Assembly: GCA_013397865.1 (NCBI GenBank) | Contig: VZTI01002066.1 | Coordinates: forward strand, 1 to 64,000 | DNA length: 64,000 nucleotides | From: Struthidea cinerea | Lineage: Eukaryota > Chordata > Aves > Passeriformes > Corcoracidae | Direction: 5' to 3' | Part shown: piece after piece, positions 63,200-64,000 of the stretch | Numbering within the stretch: the first letter of the stretch is position 1 | Layout: each line of letters begins with the position of its first letter | The notes under the pieces: generated by a model | What the model was told of the DNA's origin: nothing | The model's input: only the letters and a program-made list of their open reading frames with translations | Database searches by the model: none | Made by a program: the position numbers and the translations under genes

Positions 63200-64000
63200 T
63201 GTCAAAATAAGCTGGCTCTCCTTGCTGAGCAGAGGGTGAAAGAGGATGAAGTCTTGGAGACAGCCTGCAATGACTGATGGATTTGGCAATTACGGTAATA
63301 AGGCATCAAACCAGCTTCCCACCAGGGGAGAGAAGTGCATTTGCTCATGTGCTTCTCTAGTCCCCAGGAGCCAAATCAGCTCAGTGCTTGGTCAGTAAAT
63401 CCAAACGCAAAGGAACAGGTTACATTCCTTTGGACTCACATTGCTAGACACACTGAGCCTTTCTTTGGTCAGGAGCAAATGCAAGTGATCCTCACACACA
63501 GCTGTCTGTGTACTGCAAGAAGGGGGAGTGTGCTGCCTCGGAGATGCTTTCCACATCTCCACATATTGTACCTAACTCGAGACAGCACGGCTGCAGTGTT
63601 TCCAGTGCTTGCACTCGAGTGCCTCTAGAGCTGTTTCCAGGCGAAATGAATCTGTGTTCCCCTCTGCTCTCTCCCAGCTGCCAGGGCAACTTGCAGCAAG
63701 CACCTGTGGCACACACCTGCCTTTTCTCCCAGCAGAGGTGGCAGGGGAGATTCAATAGTGCAAAAGTTTGAACAGATGAACATAGTCAATCTCCTGTCCA
63801 TTTTTGATGTAATCACTTACACCAGATGTAGGGAGCTGCTCTGAGTGCCCTCTTCCCCAGCTGCCCACTGTGGGATTTTGCACACAGCCTGGCTCTCTTT
63901 CCTTACCAAAATTTTATTCACCAGCCAAAGAAAGGCAAGGAGAGGCAAAGGCTTGAGTAAATGATATTCATCGTTTGGGCCTCTCTTTTCTCATTTGCCT
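63200..64000 (-). promoter_or_regulatory. CHRNA8 5' UTR and proximal promoter region
   Basis: This is the 0.8 kb upstream of the start codon on the minus strand. It is not a CpG island: CG dinucleotides are sparse, and there is no clear TATA box near the expected position. Several CAGCTG E-boxes occur (for example near 63497, 63675 and 63857), but this motif is common by chance. The transcription start is not visible. An in-frame upstream ATG at 63287-63289 lies in this region. Confidence 0.35.

Noticed and set aside
1..64000. CRISPR arrays, operons, tRNA or rRNA genes
   Set aside because: No regularly spaced short repeats of array type, no prokaryotic gene organisation, and no cloverleaf or rRNA segments were recognised.

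Overview
This 64-kb window is vertebrate nuclear DNA and almost certainly avian. It holds CR1 LINE pieces, avian-type endogenous retroviral LTRs of several families, and one intron-rich gene spread over nearly the whole window. The gene lies on the minus strand and encodes a neuronal nicotinic acetylcholine receptor subunit of the homomer-forming alpha7/alpha8 type. Residue signatures in the N-terminus, the loop B region, the end of M3 and the M3-M4 loop fit alpha8 (CHRNA8) better than alpha7. CHRNA8 is known from birds and other non-mammalian vertebrates and is absent from mammals.

All ten coding exons can be placed (5' to 3' on the minus strand): 63199-63121, 47419-47280, 32250-32206, 30557-30448, 28112-28033, 26843-26676, 24985-24791, 23484-23398, 12837-12728 and 6824-6303. 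Every intron is GT-AG and all phases join. The exon lengths are 79, 140, 45, 110, 80, 168, 195, 87, 110 and 522 nt, giving a 511-residue precursor with no disablement. The ligand-binding aromatic residues, the Cys-loop, the vicinal cysteine pair, four membrane segments and the alpha7-like M2 pore are all intact, so this looks like a functional subunit of a calcium-permeable, fast ligand-gated channel.

Layout: 1-5200 is 3' flank with an ERV LTR end, a CR1 tail and a 1.44-kb segment bracketed by a perfect 35-bp direct repeat. The 3' UTR probably lies just below 6303. Introns 9 and 8 (6.8-23.4 kb) carry two essentially full-length solo LTRs (8.3 and 10.6 kb) and a CR1 scrap. The compact middle of the gene (23.4-32.3 kb) has short introns, one holding a decayed CR1 reverse transcriptase. 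Intron 2 (32.3-47.3 kb) contains the most structured repeat of the window, a solo LTR with a second, unrelated solo LTR inserted in it and flanked by a perfect 6-bp target duplication. Intron 1 (47.4-63.1 kb) holds a decayed CR1 RT, simple repeats, an inverted LTR fragment with an expanded trinucleotide tract, and a CR1 tail. The last 0.8 kb is 5' flank or promoter. I found no other protein-coding gene, tRNA, rRNA or CRISPR array; the remaining open reading frames look like chance frames or repeat-derived frames.
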